Positions 62,053 to 64,000 of a stretch of 64,000 nt of DNA are shown piece by piece. Within the stretch, counting starts at the first letter, position 1, and every line of letters starts with the position of its first letter. The notes below the pieces were generated by a model. The model saw only the letters and a list, made by a program, of their open reading frames with translations. It did not search any database and had not been told where the DNA came from. This stretch comes from Candidatus Obscuribacterales bacterium (GTDB taxonomy: Bacteria > Cyanobacteriota > Vampirovibrionia > Obscuribacterales > Obscuribacteraceae): assembly GCA_019752635.1 (NCBI GenBank), contig JAIELX010000033.1, positions 1 to 64,000 of the forward strand, in the 5' to 3' direction. Made by a program: the position numbers and the translations under genes.

Positions 62053-62205
62053 CTATTTTACCGCTTTCTTCGGCAATTCTGGAGAAGCTGTACCGAGTGA
62101 TTTGTTCATACTTGGCACGTCATCATGCAGGAAGCGCGATGGTCCATCCGGAGCCTCGAAAATGGTCTCCTTCAGCAAAACGAACATCGACGGCGAGATC
62201 TTCAA
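62053..62205 (-). CDS. Small protein between prepilin and transglycosylase genes
   Basis: 50 residues from TTG 62205 or 44 from ATG 62187. The frame reads MFVLLKETIFEAPDGPSRFL, DDVPSMNKSLGTASPELPKK and ends at TAG 62053. Protein-like, fits tightly between same-strand genes (18 bases after the pilin stop, 30 before the transglycosylase start), with GGAG just upstream of TTG. Function unknown. Confidence 0.5.
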   Translation of the reverse strand: MKISPSMFVLLKETIFEAPDGPSRFLHDDVPSMNKSLGTASPELPKKAVK

Positions 62206-62223
62206 TTCTCCGCTAAGCTAAAA

Positions 62224-62733
62224 CTATTGGTTCGAAAGCACTAAAATCTTTCCGTTGTTTCCAGGCACAGTGTATCCGCGAGCGTCGAAACCAACCACGG
62301 AGTAGCTGGCACCGGCATCAACGCGATTGTATGTATGCCGCCCTGGTACGCCATTGAAGGACGGAGCGCTTGCTCTTAAAGTGTTAATGTTCGCCGAAGT
62401 CACGGGTCCGGCAGCAACAGGCGATTCGTTGACAGCACCGGTCACAGGATTGAGAGGATAGGTTCCAGGCGTACCGCCCGGTCGCGAAGAACCACCCGGA
62501 TAATACGGCTGTAAAAGAGCAGCCGCTGATGCATAGATAGCGCCCGAGTCGGTCGCGTAAGCCTCCGACGCTATCTGAGTAGTATGCATGTTACCGCGCA
62601 CTGATGCGGTCTTCGCCTTTTCTTGAGCACCGATGAAATTAGGTAGCGCTATCGAGGCAAGAATTCCAATAATCACGACAACTACCAGCAGCTCCACTAA
62701 AGTGAAGCCGCATGACCTTTCGGCTCTGGGCAT
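62224..62733 (-). CDS. Type IV prepilin/pseudopilin-like protein
   Basis: 169 residues from ATG 62733, which has GGGAG six bases upstream; the frame extends to 62760. It has a short basic leader, prepilin peptidase site G-FTLVELLVVVVIIGILASI, and a helix of about 25 hydrophobic residues. A Gly/Pro/Ser-rich globular part follows, with SGAIYASAAALLQPYYPGG and HTYNRVDAGASYSVVGFDAR. It resembles PilA/GspG-type major subunits. No pilus assembly genes are in view. Confidence 0.9.
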   Translation of the reverse strand: MPRAERSCGFTLVELLVVVVIIGILASIALPNFIGAQEKAKTASVRGNMHTTQIASEAYATDSGAIYASAAALLQPYYPGGSSRPGGTPGTYPLNPVTGAVNESPVAAGPVTSANINTLRASAPSFNGVPGRHTYNRVDAGASYSVVGFDARGYTVPGNNGKILVLSNQ

Positions 62734-62939
62734 AGTAAACTCCCGAATGGCGCTAGCCACTCGCTGTCTGAAGTAATAGACAGGAAAGAAGTTGCCCGGG
62801 TTCCGGACCGAAATAACAACAAAGGAACCTGTTGCCTATTATTTCTTTCACGATCACAGTCCAAGTGCCCAGCCGATCGCCCCCGATCACAAGTGCTACT
62901 GTATGCCAGGGTGCTCAGCCGGCAAATCATTTACTTACT

Positions 62940-63314
62940 TCACTTCGCTTGTTTCTTCACTTCGGAAACCGGTGCGGACTGGTGTTTCTTCAAAGAGCAC
63001 TTCCAGGCTCCCAAGGCGGTGGTGATCACTATGTAATTGATCGAAAAGAGAAGCACCGCAAACATGCCAAACAGAACAAGCCGAATCTTTTTAGTCCTTC
63101 CGGAAACGACAGTCTTCGGAGCATCCTCGGATGGCGAAATCACAGCATCGCGCCCCGGGGAGGAAGCAACGAGTTTGGAGATAGGTGACGCCGAGGCTTG
63201 ATTGCTTCCAGACGCCGCGTTCACCGGACAATTCGCATCGTCTCCGTCGGCGACTACGGAAGTTTCCGATTGCAGCTCCATTTTCTCTACTTCAAAATCG
63301 TCTTTGAAAATCAC
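62940..63314 (-). CDS. Small single-helix membrane protein
   Basis: 124 residues from GTG 63314, with GGAG seven bases upstream, starting two bases after the stop of the upstream dehydrogenase gene (translational coupling). A Ser/Ala/Asp-rich cytoplasmic part of about 75 residues, then a basic stretch (GRTKKIR), one membrane helix (LVLFGMFAVLLFSINYIVI) and a short Lys-rich tail. No family recognised. Confidence 0.7.
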   Translation of the reverse strand: MIFKDDFEVEKMELQSETSVVADGDDANCPVNAASGSNQASASPISKLVASSPGRDAVISPSEDAPKTVVSGRTKKIRLVLFGMFAVLLFSINYIVITTALGAWKCSLKKHQSAPVSEVKKQAK

Positions 63315-63316
63315 AA

Positions 63317-64000
63317 CTAGGCTCCGGCAAGAACACTATTCGCAGTATCGCGGGGAGTTTCACTACCTGCCAGTTGCGACTTCATTCGTCGACCGATAGC
63401 ATCAGCGGCAACCATAGCGTCAGCCACCATATGCGCTGTCACTTCAAATGGTTCATTATGCGCTGTTTCACCGGGTGCAACCGACCGCACCGCCATTCGG
63501 TTCAATAAGTCATTTGAAAGGTTCCTTAATCCTACGGCAGAGAACGTCACCGGCAACCCGACCTCTAGACAGAACAGCACCACTTCTTCAATTTCGCTAG
63601 ATGGCTGCCCCTCGAGTACAAGCTGCGTAAGTAGTCCGAACGCAACCTTTTCACCGTGATAGTACTTGTGTGTTTCCGGCGCCGCAGTTAGTCCGTTATG
63701 AACGGAATGGGCAACCGCCAAACCGCCGGATTCGAAGCCCAAGCCGGACAGCAAAGTGTTCGCCTCAATCAGCCGTTCTAGAGCGGGTGTGACAGAGCCT
63801 GTTTCCACTGCACGTATGGCCTGCGGTCCATCCTCAAGCAGCGTTCTGTAGCATAGTTCAGCTAACGCACGAGCACTAATAGTAGTGGCGCCACCAACCT
63901 GATTTTTCTTGCGAGCGTCGCTCACGGTTCTCGCTTCAAACCAGGTTGCCAGCGCATCGCCCATTCCGGCAACGAGCAAGCGCGCCGGTGCTTTGGCGAT
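63317..64000 (-). CDS. Glycerol dehydrogenase-like iron-containing alcohol dehydrogenase, 3' part
   Basis: The last 227 codons of a gene entering from the right edge. The visible part holds GMGDALATWFEAR, LSGLGFESGGLAVAHSVHNG and HKYYHGEKVAFGLL. These are the metal-binding His motifs of group III metal-dependent alcohol dehydrogenases, close to GldA (NAD-dependent oxidation of glycerol to dihydroxyacetone). Both metal His residues are present. The N-terminal NAD domain lies outside the window. Confidence 0.85.
   Translation of the reverse strand: MAKAPARLLVAGMGDALATWFEARTVSDARKKNQVGGATTISARALAELCYRTLLEDGPQAIRAVETGSVTPALERLIEANTLLSGLGFESGGLAVAHSVHNGLTAAPETHKYYHGEKVAFGLLTQLVLEGQPSSEIEEVVLFCLEVGLPVTFSAVGLRNLSNDLLNRMAVRSVAPGETAHNEPFEVTAHMVADAMVAADAIGRRMKSQLAGSETPRDTANSVLAGA

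Overview
The window looks like a chromosomal segment of a Vampirovibrionia (Melainabacteria) bacterium of the Candidatus Obscuribacter type. This is inferred from gene content, not from a marker gene. It has several Hanks-type Ser/Thr kinases with a single membrane anchor and long C-terminal extensions, many secreted repeat proteins, a type IV prepilin, a murein transglycosylase, and roughly balanced base composition with the standard code (TAA, TAG and TGA all end genes). No rRNA, confident tRNA, CRISPR array, insertion sequence or phage module was found.

Layout. 1-3.4 kb: a cut-off SRPBCC-like gene, a thioredoxin-fold lipoprotein gene interrupted by an in-frame TGA, and a protein with a distinctive Ala/Gly-rich N-terminal module. 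4-13.6 kb: a same-strand surface-protein locus with a 2287-residue secreted protein (Gly-rich repeats, 44 consecutive prolines, FecR-like modules), a secreted TPR protein and a small secreted protein made of 11-residue repeats. 13.6-15.5 kb: a decayed patch holding a SulP permease fragment against a nonsense-mutated VOC/PhnB-like pseudogene. 15.5-27 kb: HEAT-like proteins, a Ser/Thr kinase, an arylamine N-acetyltransferase, a MORN/HEAT-like giant and a degenerate GGDEF protein. 27-36 kb: a protein with an ADP-ribosyltransferase-like C-terminus, a GT39-like membrane enzyme, lipoproteins, a VirB2-like small protein, an M28 peptidase and a cysteine synthase homologue. 36-43 kb: a PAF-acetylhydrolase-like esterase, a GNAT acetyltransferase, a choloylglycine-hydrolase homologue, a Trp/Cys heptad-repeat protein and a CaiB-family CoA transferase. 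43-56 kb: three kinase loci (one lacking a piece of its N-lobe, one complete, one decayed), a PlsC-like acyltransferase, a Met-Pro-Gly-Met-Gly-Gln-Gly repeat protein, a diiron protein, an HExxH metalloprotease and a trypsin-like protease. 56-64 kb: a D-2-hydroxyacid dehydrogenase, a polytopic membrane protein, a lytic transglycosylase, a prepilin and the end of a glycerol-dehydrogenase-like gene.

Two themes stand out. First, four multidomain proteins (at 2.5, 27.3, 50.9 and 54.9 kb) combine Ala/Gly-rich hydrophobic segments with different second parts: Pro-rich repeats, an ADP-ribosyltransferase-like domain, a metalloprotease and a trypsin-like protease. The two at 2.5 and 54.9 kb share a recognisable module. 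They may be one exported or membrane-targeted effector-like family. Second, there are many low-complexity secreted repeat proteins, including a 7-residue Gly-x-Trp-x-x-Cys-Ser repeat and an 11-residue Lys-Val-Ala-Thr-Gly-Ala-Thr-Ile-Lys-Thr-Gly repeat, whose function I cannot assign. Functional links between neighbours are inferred from position only.
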